NCBI GenBank assembly: GCA_032595675.1
Contig: JAVQMD010000001.1
Span: forward strand, 744,001-808,000
Direction: 5' to 3'
DNA from: Candidatus Electrothrix rattekaaiensis
GTDB taxonomy: Bacteria > Desulfobacterota > Desulfobulbia > Desulfobulbales > Desulfobulbaceae
DNA length: 64,000 nt
Within the stretch, counting starts at the first letter, position 1. The number at the start of each line of letters is the position of its first letter. Positions 1 to 7,178 of this stretch are shown piece by piece. Position numbers and translations under genes: made by a program. The notes beneath the pieces were generated by a model that saw only the letters and a program-made list of their open reading frames with translations, was not told where the DNA came from and ran no database searches.

Positions 1-95
1 TGAAGCAGGGCGATGGTCGGTTGTTCTTCAGCCCAGCCCATGATTTGATAGAGGATATTTTCAGGCATCATATTCTGTGTGACATGTTCCGACAT
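1..95 (-). CDS. N-terminal fragment of an unidentified protein, cut by the window edge
   Basis: Reading leftwards from an ATG at 95, an open frame runs off the window start. It gives about 31 residues beginning MSEHVTQNMMPENILYQIMG. No motif is recognisable in so short a piece. It is divergent from the dehydrogenase gene at 286, with about 190 bp between them that must carry both promoters. The start is inferred from the uninterrupted frame, and no clear Shine-Dalgarno sequence precedes it. Confidence 0.4.
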   Translation of the reverse strand, partial: MSEHVTQNMMPENILYQIMGWAEEQPTIALL

Positions 96-228
96 GATGG
101 TTTATGTTTATAGTTGCTGAGTTATCCGGGGGAGTGCTTTGACTGAACAAAGTACGAGACAGGGTGCAACAGGTCATGAAAAGTTATCTCCTCATTTTGT
201 ATTGCTTTTCTTGTTTGGAGTGGTACTG

Positions 229-249
229 TTTTTATGCGTTGCATAAAAA
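229..249. promoter_or_regulatory. Perfect 9-bp inverted repeat upstream of the dehydrogenase gene
   Basis: TTTTTATGC and GCATAAAAA are separated by GTT. The palindrome sits 37 bp before the ATG at 286, in the divergent intergenic region. It could be an operator or a small hairpin. No known regulator was matched. Confidence 0.3.
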
Positions 250-285
250 ATTTATTTCGTCAATATTTTATCAGGAGAGCTTCTT

Positions 286-1173
286 ATGGATACACAAGAG
301 ATCGCCTATCTCGGACTCGGCATGATGGGCCGAGAAATGGTTCTCAATCTCGCAGAAGACGGAGTTCAAGTCGTTGTCTGGAATAGAACCCAGGAGAAGG
401 CTGATGCCCTTGTTGGCAAAAATATTCGTGCCGCTGCAACACCTCACGATGCAGTTACTTCCGGAGGCGTTGCCGTTTCCTGTCTTGCTAATGATGAGGC
501 GGTCGAAGCCCTGTGCAGCGACGACTTTCTTCAGGCCCTAGGACAGGGAGGTGTGCATATTTCTATGTCCACCATCTCGCCAGCAGGAGCGGAAAAATTA
601 AGTGAGCGTCATGCCGCATACGGCGTTGATTATGTTGCTGCTCCTGTGCTTGGACGGCCTGATCTTGTGAAGGCTCGTATGCAGCGTTTTCTTCTTTCAG
701 GTCCGGCTGCGGGCTGTGAGCGTGCACAGCCGATTCTAGAATCATTGGGTTCCCGTGTCTTTTATCTCGGCGAAGAAGCCCGCGCCGCCCATGCTGCGAA
801 ACTTGCCTTTAATTACACCATTGCCACCTCCATTACCCTGATGAGTGAGGCATTTGCCCTTGCCGAAAAAAACGGTGTTGATCGTAAGGTGATGCATAAT
901 CTCATGGTTGAAACAGTCTATGATTGCCCTCTGTTTCAGGGCTACGGTCAGCAGATCATTGATGATAAGGTTGATGATCCGCTTTTTAAACTCTCTCTTG
1001 GGTTCAAGGATGTGTCCCTTGTCGCCGATTTAGCTCGGGAATCCCTTGTGCCTATGCCTGTCGGTCTTGCTGTGTACGAAACGTATCAGCGGGCAATGGC
1101 CGCCGGTATGCAAGACCTTGACTGGTGCGGCGTGAGTCGGATTGTCCGTCAGGGAGCTGGGGAGAAAGAGTAG
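286..1173 (+). CDS. NAD(P)-dependent oxidoreductase, 3-hydroxyisobutyrate dehydrogenase family
   Basis: The 295-residue protein is the usual length for beta-hydroxyacid dehydrogenases. The N-terminus has the Rossmann dinucleotide-binding motif GLGMMG (residues 11-16). It is followed by the substrate-binding STISP segment near residue 106 and the family lysine in the AAKLAFN stretch near residue 173, which is the catalytic Lys in this family. The family reduces small aldehydes or keto acids such as succinic semialdehyde and glyoxylate, or oxidises 3-hydroxyisobutyrate; the substrate cannot be read from sequence. An AGGAGA Shine-Dalgarno lies 8 nt before the ATG. It is cytosolic, monocistronic and convergent with the ModD remnant just downstream. 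Confidence 0.85.
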   Translation: MDTQEIAYLGLGMMGREMVLNLAEDGVQVVVWNRTQEKADALVGKNIRAAATPHDAVTSGGVAVSCLANDEAVEALCSDDFLQALGQGGVHISMSTISPAGAEKLSERHAAYGVDYVAAPVLGRPDLVKARMQRFLLSGPAAGCERAQPILESLGSRVFYLGEEARAAHAAKLAFNYTIATSITLMSEAFALAEKNGVDRKVMHNLMVETVYDCPLFQGYGQQIIDDKVDDPLFKLSLGFKDVSLVADLARESLVPMPVGLAVYETYQRAMAAGMQDLDWCGVSRIVRQGAGEKE

Positions 1174-1194
1174 ATCTTCCTTGCTCGCTTGATA

Positions 1195-1506
1195 TCAACG
1201 GAGCGAAATGGTTACGCCCAGATCAGCAGGTTTTGCATGAAAGACCGAACTGAGCACAATGCCGTCTACTCCGGTACGGGCGTAGTCCTGCACATTCTTC
1301 GGTCCGACTCCGCCTGCGCTTAAAATAATCAAACCGGGGAAGCGTACTTTCAGATCCACGCACCAGACCGTAAGTTGCTCCGGCGGAACCTTGTCGAATT
1401 GTACTGCGTCTGCTCCAGCCTTTGCCGCTTGTACGGCTTGGTCCAAGTTATCGCATTCCACCGTGATCTTCTGTTCACAGGCTACCGCCTTCATGTCAGC
1501 AAGCAA
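1195..1506 (-). pseudogene. C-terminal remnant of a ModD / quinolinate phosphoribosyltransferase-like protein
   Basis: The 103-residue frame matches only the C-terminal barrel half of NadC/ModD-type phosphoribosyltransferases. The diagnostic segments are KITVECDN, AGADAVQFDK, ILSAGGVGPKNVQDYA and TGVDGIVLSS. Full-length members are about 280 residues, so the N-terminal half is missing. The only starts are a TTG at 1506 or an internal ATG at 1494. The DNA immediately upstream (1516 onward) is the 3' end of the porin gene, so the break lies in the 10 bp between them. ModD genes usually sit in molybdate or tungstate transport loci, which agrees with the ModE-like operator before the porin. Confidence 0.65.
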
Positions 1507-1515
1507 AAAATATCA

Positions 1516-2886
1516 TTACAGTTCCTTGTTAAATGTATAGGTTACCTGAAAGAAACCGGAATAAGCGGTCTCATCGCTGATGAAATCCTGCCCTCCGGCC
1601 ACGGCCTCCTCAATAGCATTGCCCGGCAGAAAGACCCCGGCTCCGGCATAGAATTTCCAGGTCGGATTGAGTTTCCATTTTGCGACCAGATCAATCTCAT
1701 TGCCGTAATGGTCGCTGTCCGCAGCCAGACCGTTTTTGTAGGCCCGCCACTTATCGTTCATCTGATCAGCGGAGAATTGATGATATTCCGCCTGTATTTC
1801 AATCTTCTTTCGCGGTCGGAAGTTGATCAACGCCCCGTAATCCAGCAGATTCGACCAAGCCATAAAGTTCATCAGGCCGTAATACTTATCCGACGCACCG
1901 TAGACCGCATCAAAGCGTTCGTTATCAGGGGTGGCTTTGTCGTCTCCCGTGGCAAAGCTGTAGGTAGTGCCGACAGCCCATTGCGGATTAAAGCGGTATT
2001 TCAGGTCAAGATTATACCCGTAGGCATCGACATCTGTCTGCCCGCCGCTGTCCGCAGTGACATCGCCGGTTTGCTGCACATAGGTTGCGTCGGCTGTGAA
2101 ACCCTTTATATCCAGCAACAGACGTGCGCCGTAGTAGAGCAGGTCTTTTTTCGCATAATCGTTGCTGCTGTCGTTGTATTTTGTCACCAGAATCGGTTCG
2201 ACAGCAAGGAAATCAGCGGCCTGCACATGACCGTATATGCCTGCACCTGTATAACCGTGCCGATGATCCAGGCTGAAGACCTCCGGGTCATGGAGCATGG
2301 TTTCCCCGTAAAAGGCATCCAGCCAGTTTTCACCATAACTACAGCTTGCTTTGACCGCATCCCAGACCCATTTGCCCGAGTTCTTCCATGCGCCCGGCCC
2401 GAAGACCCGATTGTTGCCGTAATGGATTGCCTGCCGACCTGCCTTGGCAGCAAACCAGTCGTTTTTGTATTGGAGCCAGCTCTCGCCCAGTTCCAGCGGA
2501 TCATCCTGCGGGTTATTGACAATCCCGCCGAATTCGCTGTTTTTCCAGGCCGCATCATCAAAGGCCCAGTCAATGGCCCGGCTGTCCTGAAGACTGATCT
2601 TTCCTGCAAACTGCTTGGTAAACTGATGGGTCAGCCCCAGGCGTATCCGACTCAGGAGATAGGTATCCGCGTCGTGGCCGAGCTTGGGTTCGGTGCCGTA
2701 GAACTTATCGTTAAAGTTCTCCTGATGCTCGGCCCGCTCGCGGATTTCAAGAAAAAACTTTGTGTTCTGCACAGAGGCTGTTTTTTCCGCTGCCCAGGCT
2801 GCACCGGAACCGATAAGAAGAACAGCGGCACTGTAGCTGATTGCCCGTGAAATATTTTTTCCTCCTGACCGGATTGCGTTCTCCAT
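1516..2886 (-). CDS. Outer-membrane beta-barrel porin, alginate-export (AlgE-like) family
   Basis: The protein has 456 residues. A signal peptide (hydrophobic stretch around residues 17-32, ending AWA-AEK) is followed by a mature region of alternating polar and hydrophobic strands, rich in Tyr, Trp and Asp. LEIRERAEHQ at the mature start and repeated LGLTHQF- or LDLKYRF-like strands are typical of the alginate-export porin fold. It probably forms a channel for anionic or polar solutes; the solute is unknown. A ModE-like palindrome overlaps its predicted promoter and a ModD fragment lies directly downstream, so a molybdate/tungstate role is inferred rather than shown. The start has TCAGGAG in the leader (about 8 nt upstream). 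Confidence 0.75.
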   Translation of the reverse strand: MENAIRSGGKNISRAISYSAAVLLIGSGAAWAAEKTASVQNTKFFLEIRERAEHQENFNDKFYGTEPKLGHDADTYLLSRIRLGLTHQFTKQFAGKISLQDSRAIDWAFDDAAWKNSEFGGIVNNPQDDPLELGESWLQYKNDWFAAKAGRQAIHYGNNRVFGPGAWKNSGKWVWDAVKASCSYGENWLDAFYGETMLHDPEVFSLDHRHGYTGAGIYGHVQAADFLAVEPILVTKYNDSSNDYAKKDLLYYGARLLLDIKGFTADATYVQQTGDVTADSGGQTDVDAYGYNLDLKYRFNPQWAVGTTYSFATGDDKATPDNERFDAVYGASDKYYGLMNFMAWSNLLDYGALINFRPRKKIEIQAEYHQFSADQMNDKWRAYKNGLAADSDHYGNEIDLVAKWKLNPTWKFYAGAGVFLPGNAIEEAVAGGQDFISDETAYSGFFQVTYTFNKEL

Positions 2887-2925
2887 GAATTTGTCTCCTG
2901 AAATTGATGTTCTGTTTCAAGCTGC

Positions 2926-2954
2926 ATACGTTATGTTAAAACGACATAACGTAT
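2926..2954. promoter_or_regulatory. ModE-like operator: 11-bp perfect palindrome
   Basis: ATACGTTATGT (2926-2936) and ACATAACGTAT (2944-2954) are perfect inverted repeats with a 7-bp spacer. The core CGTTATGT...ACATAACG closely resembles the ModE sites known from molybdate operons (CGTTATAT...ACATAACG), although those usually have an 8-bp spacer. It overlaps the predicted -10 of the porin promoter, so a bound protein would repress. Confidence 0.5.
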
Positions 2955-2978
2955 AGCATAAAAAAAGAGCCTGCGCAA
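2950..2978 (-). promoter_or_regulatory. Predicted sigma-70 promoter of the porin gene
   Basis: On the minus strand TTGCGC (2978-2973) and TATACG (2955-2950) are separated by 17 bp, with a TGC extended -10. The -10 lies inside the palindrome at 2926-2954. The -35 falls in a small CCTGCG/CGCAGG hairpin. Confidence 0.4.
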
Positions 2979-3010
2979 CGCAGGACTTCTCTGGTCGCCT
3001 AAAAAAAAAC

Positions 3011-3039
3011 TTGCTCTGCACTGCTTGATACGATATACT
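3011..3039 (+). promoter_or_regulatory. Predicted sigma-70 promoter of the secreted PDZ-like gene
   Basis: TTGCTC (3011-3016), a 17-bp spacer and TATACT (3034-3039). It is 42 bp before the ATG at 3082, which is preceded by a strong AAAGGAGG ribosome-binding site. Confidence 0.5.
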
Positions 3040-3081
3040 TTTTAGGTATGATAATCTTTATCAGTTTAAAGGAGGTATACT

Positions 3082-3552
3082 ATGAAAAGAGCAATTACTT
3101 TTTTTTGCACCCTTTTTATATCTATGTTATTTTTGACAAATAGTCACGCTCGATCATCAGGGCTTCTTCTCGGAGTAAATGTCTTCCCAGTGGATACAGG
3201 ATTAGAGGTTGCATCAACTATTCCTAATACACCTGCTGTAGGCAAGCTGTACCCCGGAGATATCCTGCGTTTTATGACAACATACGGACACCCTGTCTAT
3301 TCGGTGCAGCACTTGAGTCATCTTGAAAAAGCGAAAAACGCAATTGGCGCAAACCGAAAAACATTTCTTGAAATCCTGAGAAACGGAAACCGCATGTTTT
3401 TCAAGGTATCTTTTCAACAAACAACAAGAGCAGTAGCTATGCGAAACGGCTTGGGTCCTTCTCCGTCCAGTTCGAGCAGGCTAAGCATGACACCCGTCTC
3501 GCAATCAGACGCGAGAAGATTGTTTGGTAATGATGTCTTCTCAAGGAAGTAG
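3082..3552 (+). CDS. Small secreted protein with a PDZ-like domain
   Basis: The 156-residue protein starts with a clear signal peptide (MKRA followed by a hydrophobic core, cleavage near SHA-RSS). The mature part contains a PDZ-like core: LLGVNVFPVDTGLEVASTIPNTPAVGKLYPGDILR, then a strand-helix-strand ending in EILRNGNRMFFKVSF. No protease or other catalytic domain is attached, so it probably binds peptides or acts as an adaptor in the periplasm. The C-terminal 45 residues are Ser-rich and low in complexity. It has its own promoter and a terminator-like hairpin downstream, so it is monocistronic. Confidence 0.6.
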   Translation: MKRAITFFCTLFISMLFLTNSHARSSGLLLGVNVFPVDTGLEVASTIPNTPAVGKLYPGDILRFMTTYGHPVYSVQHLSHLEKAKNAIGANRKTFLEILRNGNRMFFKVSFQQTTRAVAMRNGLGPSPSSSSRLSMTPVSQSDARRLFGNDVFSRK

Positions 3553-3615
3553 TAATTATTCAGGGGGGATCAACGGTTCTCTCAGCTGTTCGATTAATCT
3601 CTGCCTGAACCTTAA

Positions 3616-3651
3616 ATATCAAGGCCGCACTCAGTTAGCGGCCTTTGATAT
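3616..3651. terminator. Bidirectional terminator hairpin between convergent genes
   Basis: ATATCAAGGCCGC (3616-3628) pairs with GCGGCCTTTGATAT (3638-3651) with one bulged base and a 9-nt loop. It lies between the 3' ends of the PDZ-like gene and nifB and can serve both. Confidence 0.6.
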
Positions 3652-3670
3652 ATTTATCCCTCCTGTTTCA

Positions 3671-4945
3671 TCAGCCACAACCGGTTCCTGTGCCTAGGCA
3701 TTCACCCTTGGACGAGCATTTCCGCATCCGACCCTGCAAGGTAGATAGCCCTTTTCCGGTGTAAATCGCTTCAAGTCCTTTTTCAATAAAACCGGACATG
3801 GTGATCGGTTTGAGGCCGCGTTTGCTTAATGCCTCTTTGGGACCGTCGCCCAGATCACTCACCAAGATCGCCTGACAATCACTGAGGATTCTGCTGATAT
3901 TCAGCCACCGCTGTGTGCCGCCGCCAGCCGAAGGAGCCTGCCGTTCTTCGATCAGCTTATAGCCGCCTTCTTCGTCCTGACCCCAGATCTGGAAACGGGT
4001 GGCCTCGCCGAGATGCTGGTTGACCAGTACGCCCTCCTGGGTGGTAACTGCAACATAGGGACGTTTGGCTTCGGAATGCTTGGGCAGGCTGGCGCAGGCA
4101 CTCAGGCAACCGCGCATTTCATCGGTCCTGTCATTATCCAGCAGGCCCACAGCATCGGCACGACAGCGAGTACAATGGCGCATCTGCGGCAGATGCTTTT
4201 CCGCCTCGTTGCGGGTTTCCTTCATGACCTCTTTGGAGGGCTCAGGAACATTTTCAAAGACCGTATCCGCATTGGGCAGCATGGCCATGCAGTTGAACAG
4301 GTCTGCGCCCAGTTCCTTCATTGCCTTAGCAACATCAAGGACATGATGATCATTAATACCGGGAATCAGGATGGTGTTGATCTTCACCGTGATGTCGTGC
4401 TGCTTGAGTTTTTCAATGGCGTTGAGCTGACGAGCCAGCAGCAGTTCCGCGCCTTGCCGTCCTCTGTAAATGACTTTGCCGTCCCGTACCCAGGAATAAA
4501 CTTTTTCCGTGACTGCCGGGTCCACACCGTTCACAGTCACAGTGACATGAGAAACGCCGATTTCAGCCAGTTCTTCGACATGCGGAGCCAGTTCCATGCC
4601 GTTGGAAGCTAGGCAGAGGATGGTGTCCGGGTATTTGTTGCGGATCAGGCGCATGGTTTCCAGGGTTTCCTCGGCATTGGCAAAGGGGTCGCCCGGTCCG
4701 GCAATGCCTGCGACAGAGATGCGCGGTTCTTTTTCCAGAACCTTGCCCATATAATAGAGGGCCTGCTCAGGTGTGAGGATGGTACTGGTGACACCGGGAC
4801 GTGATTCGTTGACGCAATCGTACTTGCGGTTGCAGAAGTTACACTGAATATTACACTTCGGAGCAACTGGAAGGTGAACCCTGCCGTACTGTCCCTTGAC
4901 TTTGGCGTTGAAACATGGATGACGGTTAAAGTCTCTAGTATTCAT
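3671..4945 (-). CDS. nifB: Nitrogenase FeMo-cofactor biosynthesis radical SAM protein NifB
   Basis: NifB builds the 8Fe-9S-carbide core (NifB-co) of nitrogenase cofactors in the cytosol. Counting from the ATG at 4945 the protein has 424 residues. It shows HPCF at 9-12, the radical SAM cluster CxxxCxxC at Cys31/35/38, and the NifB signature ESRPGV shortly after. A C-terminal NifX/NafY-type domain (from about residue 300, starting near KRPYVAVTTQEG) binds the cofactor precursor. It ends in a Cys-rich tail. An in-frame ATG at 4963 exists, but AAGGAG sits 6-7 nt before the ATG at 4945, which decides the start. A perfect sigma-54 promoter lies upstream. No other nif gene is in the window. Confidence 0.95.
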   Translation of the reverse strand: MNTRDFNRHPCFNAKVKGQYGRVHLPVAPKCNIQCNFCNRKYDCVNESRPGVTSTILTPEQALYYMGKVLEKEPRISVAGIAGPGDPFANAEETLETMRLIRNKYPDTILCLASNGMELAPHVEELAEIGVSHVTVTVNGVDPAVTEKVYSWVRDGKVIYRGRQGAELLLARQLNAIEKLKQHDITVKINTILIPGINDHHVLDVAKAMKELGADLFNCMAMLPNADTVFENVPEPSKEVMKETRNEAEKHLPQMRHCTRCRADAVGLLDNDRTDEMRGCLSACASLPKHSEAKRPYVAVTTQEGVLVNQHLGEATRFQIWGQDEEGGYKLIEERQAPSAGGGTQRWLNISRILSDCQAILVSDLGDGPKEALSKRGLKPITMSGFIEKGLEAIYTGKGLSTLQGRMRKCSSKGECLGTGTGCG

Positions 4946-5057
4946 GTATTGCTCCTTATGCAAAATATGAGCTGTCGGGAAGTATTCCCTGGGCTCGAAA
5001 TTATGTGTGTTCGTTTTATTTGTGTCGTTGCGAAACTGTCTGCATATCTGTAATAAA

Positions 5058-5072
5058 GCAATCGCTGTGCCA
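5058..5072 (-). promoter_or_regulatory. Sigma-54 (-24/-12) promoter of nifB
   Basis: The minus strand reads TGGCAC-AGCGA-TTGC, an exact match to the TGGCACN5TTGC consensus. It lies about 115 bp upstream of the nifB start. This is the promoter class used with NifA in nitrogen-fixing bacteria. I found no perfect NifA site (TGT-N10-ACA) in the next 200 bp upstream, so the activator is uncertain. Confidence 0.8.
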
Positions 5073-5430
5073 ATGTTTATTATTTATATTTGTATATATT
5101 TATTAGCAAGTTGTGCTGATGATAGAGAGGGAGTAGAAAAAGGGATGGAGATGATGCTGTTATTGTTTTGACAAATACGAATGGAAGTTTCCTTTTTGTC
5201 GATGGGGTTGCCTTTGTGTGGGACAATGTCTTGCTGGCAGCTGTGTTACATTGGAGTCTTGGGGGGGAAAGGCATTGACCGGGAGAGCGTACCTCGGTTA
5301 TCTTTTATAGGGATTGAAAAGGAAGAATATTGAAGGAGGAACCGAATGCTTTCTTTAGAAAAAGTTTAATGTCCCTGATTTACTTCGGGACGGTTTCGGA
5401 GCTGGCACAGGCGGCCTTCGGTAAAAAGTA
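5073..5430. other. Intergenic stretch upstream of nifB without a recognisable gene
   Basis: The sequence between the nifB promoter and the 23-bp array has no convincing ORF. It contains purine-rich runs and a GAAGGAGGAACCGAATG sequence near 5331-5347, which looks like a ribosome-binding site plus ATG, but the frame closes after a few codons. Confidence 0.4.
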
Positions 5431-5435
5431 CTACC

Positions 5436-5610
5436 GATGAATAGGTTGGGGTATTCCCGATGAACAGGTCGGGCCATACTCGTAGGACAGGTCGAGCCAT
5501 ACTCGTAGGACAGATCGGGGCATACTCGATGAATTGGTCGGGGCATTCCCGATGAATTGGTCGAGGCATTCCCGATGAATTTATCCGGCCATACTTGATG
5601 ATTTGTTGGG
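5436..5610. repeat. 23-bp tandem repeat array, about 7-8 degenerate units
   Basis: The unit is close to GATGAATTGGTCGGGGCATTCCC, with variants such as GTAGGACAGGTCGAGCCATACTC. The period of 23 is not a multiple of three, so the array is not a peptide-repeat gene, although frames stay open through it by chance. There are no unique spacers, so it is not CRISPR. Its function is unknown. Confidence 0.8.
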
Positions 5611-5816
5611 GAGACCGGGGTGACGAAGAGTTTGAGAAAGGGCGTTATCGGGATACGAACCCGCAACCCCGACCTGTAACCTGCATCACTGCGGCCTCTG
5701 ATTTTGCTCTGTGATACCGATATGGGTACTTTTTTATTGCCTTTTTTAATTCAACATGTATCTTTGGTAAATTGAAATCGCTGGTATTTAATTGGGGTTT
5801 GCCCCTTATTTATCCT

Positions 5817-5834
5817 AGCTCTCGGCTTCTCAAG
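5817..5834 (+). repeat. 18-bp direct repeat, left copy
   Basis: AGCTCTCGGCTTCTCAAG occurs here and again at 6334-6351, flanking the AT-rich gene at 5857-6270. It may mark the ends of an inserted segment. Confidence 0.7.
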
Positions 5835-5856
5835 CTAACAACCTACATAGGAAGTT

Positions 5857-6270
5857 ATGGAAAAAATATCAAATAATTATTTTAAAAATAGACAGGATAG
5901 TCTTAATAAGATTCAACGTAATTGGCTAATATCTGTTGTTGTTATTGCAGTTTTACTCATCATAAGTTCACTGTACATTGTCAATTCAATGACTGTATTT
6001 ATCGAAAAAGATAACTTGCCTAGCGGATGGGTTCAATTTGCTACAGTAATCGCAATAAATATTTTTAAAATTGGGATATTGTTTCCAATGTGCTATATTT
6101 TTTATGAGTTTTTCTTGCAATACAGAAGTGAACGAGAAATCGAAGAGCAATATGCTTATAAAGTAGCAGTTATTGATTTGTTGTCAAATAGTGATGAGAT
6201 AAATTTCGATAAGGAGGAAAGAAAAGAATTATTATCAATTGTCAATACTCCTATTCGTCTCAAAAAGTAA
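5857..6270 (+). CDS. Small AT-rich membrane protein of unknown function
   Basis: The 137-residue protein has a basic N-terminus and two hydrophobic segments (about residues 23-45 and 63-88). A charged C-terminal cytoplasmic tail of about 45 residues is rich in Glu and Lys. No family is recognised. The gene is clearly more AT-rich than its surroundings and uses A/T-ending codons heavily, which suggests recent transfer. It sits between two 18-bp direct repeats and is followed by a strong terminator. An AGGAAG motif lies just before the ATG. A two-helix membrane protein of this size could be a toxin, immunity or effector subunit, but nothing in the sequence shows that. Confidence 0.6.
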   Translation: MEKISNNYFKNRQDSLNKIQRNWLISVVVIAVLLIISSLYIVNSMTVFIEKDNLPSGWVQFATVIAINIFKIGILFPMCYIFYEFFLQYRSEREIEEQYAYKVAVIDLLSNSDEINFDKEERKELLSIVNTPIRLKK

Positions 6271-6333
6271 TGATATTGTTAGTGCTTATAAATAACAAGG
6301 ATAAGTGTTGTAAATAAGAAATTCGGTGGCTTC

Positions 6334-6351
6334 AGCTCTCGGCTTCTCAAG
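6334..6351 (+). repeat. 18-bp direct repeat, right copy
   Basis: Second copy of AGCTCTCGGCTTCTCAAG, 517 bp downstream of the first and just before the terminator at 6359. Confidence 0.7.
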
Positions 6352-6358
6352 TCAGAAA

Positions 6359-6399
6359 AAAAGGGTCGCCAGCTTCGTTGCCAACGACCCTTTTCTTTT
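6359..6399 (+). terminator. Strong Rho-independent terminator
   Basis: AAAAGGGTCG (6359-6368) pairs perfectly with CGACCCTTTT (6385-6394), followed by a T-rich tail (CTTTTT). It ends the transcript of the AT-rich membrane-protein gene. Confidence 0.8.
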
Positions 6400-6476
6400 T
6401 ACCCTTCCTTCAGGATGCAACAATCCTGCTCCCCTCGATTGGCTTTAACTCCCCTTACATATACGAATACCCCACA

Positions 6477-6626
6477 TCAGAACATGGTGTGGGGCAGGGT
6501 ATATTCAGCCACTCCGAACATACATGAGCCGCAGGCTGCTGCCGTGCTCGGCAGGCTGAATATCCCGATGGCAATGGATAATATTGCTTGTACAGCTATT
6601 TTTATACCGTAATTAATATCATCACC
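6477..6626 (-). other. Possible small secreted-peptide ORF lacking a standard start codon
   Basis: On the minus strand a frame ending at TGA (6479-6477) encodes a hydrophobic stretch (IAVQAILSIAIGIFSLPSTA) and then AACGSCMFGVAEYTL. This resembles a signal peptide followed by a CxxC peptide. No ATG, GTG or TTG begins the frame; a stop precedes it at the end of the neighbouring gene. It may be a decayed gene or chance. Confidence 0.2.
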
Positions 6627-7176
6627 CCTTTATTACTTCTGGCTGATAGTTATTCATCTGACGTACTATCTTACCGACCTCGGCCAACCCGTTTTTATCA
6701 TTCTTGCCCGAAACGAAGAATAGGTGATATTCGGTAATTCCTCGCACTGGCAGTAAGTCTTGTACCTCCTGTTCAATCACCTCGGCCTGTGCATCTTTGC
6801 GGGAGCCTAGCTTGAGGAACTTTGAGCTGTCAAGTACTTGGATGAAAGAGACCTGGTCTGCATAAGAGATCGGACCTTCTGGATGTGAGGCATGAATAAA
6901 GTGGGTGGCAAGAGCTGCTTGAAAGAATTTCCCACAGATTTTTGTTGGCTTAAAGTCTGACTCTTCTATTTCGATGATGCCTCGCACCTTTCCGGCAGCA
7001 AGAATGAGCAAATCAACGCAACACATCCTTGTTGCTCGTCTCTTTTGGGGGCCAACAAAGAGGGGCAGATGTTGGGCTCCGCCACAGGCCGGATCACGCA
7101 ACAGCTTGTAGCGGTCAGGGAGCTGTTGCGCAATGGTTTCAGCCACTGCAAGATGTAAGGGATGCTGAGTCGTCAT
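6622..7176 (-). CDS. Conserved-looking protein of unknown function, translationally coupled to glnS
   Basis: From the ATG at 7176, 2 nt after the glnS stop, the protein has 184 residues. No known family was recognised. The centre reads CVDLLILAAGKVRGIIEIEESDFKP, a beta-hairpin with Asp and a Glu-x-Glu pair. That resembles PD-(D/E)XK nuclease folds, but the usual Lys is missing. Two Cys pairs near the N-terminus (DPACGG and RMCCVD) could bind metal. It has no signal peptide or membrane segment. An upstream TTG at 7203 overlaps glnS and is less likely. Its tight junction with glnS implies co-transcription, but glnS does not normally carry this partner. Confidence 0.55.
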   Translation of the reverse strand: MTTQHPLHLAVAETIAQQLPDRYKLLRDPACGGAQHLPLFVGPQKRRATRMCCVDLLILAAGKVRGIIEIEESDFKPTKICGKFFQAALATHFIHASHPEGPISYADQVSFIQVLDSSKFLKLGSRKDAQAEVIEQEVQDLLPVRGITEYHLFFVSGKNDKNGLAEVGKIVRQMNNYQPEVIKG

Positions 7177-7178
7177 GC

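Noticed and set aside
1375-2850. 491-residue plus-strand frame opposite the porin gene
   Set aside because: It is the antisense shadow of the porin, which has a signal peptide, beta-barrel pattern, promoter and ribosome-binding site.
5640-5705. tRNA-like 3' half on the minus strand (GGGTTCGTATCCCG followed by an acceptor-like end)
   Set aside because: The invariant A58 is T, no matching 5' acceptor or D arm can be found, and the anticodon arm is not convincing. At best it is a decayed tRNA or attachment-site scar.
6415-6612. 65-residue plus-strand ORF after the terminator
   Set aside because: No ribosome-binding site and no coding-like composition. The opposite strand is slightly more plausible, and neither is convincing.
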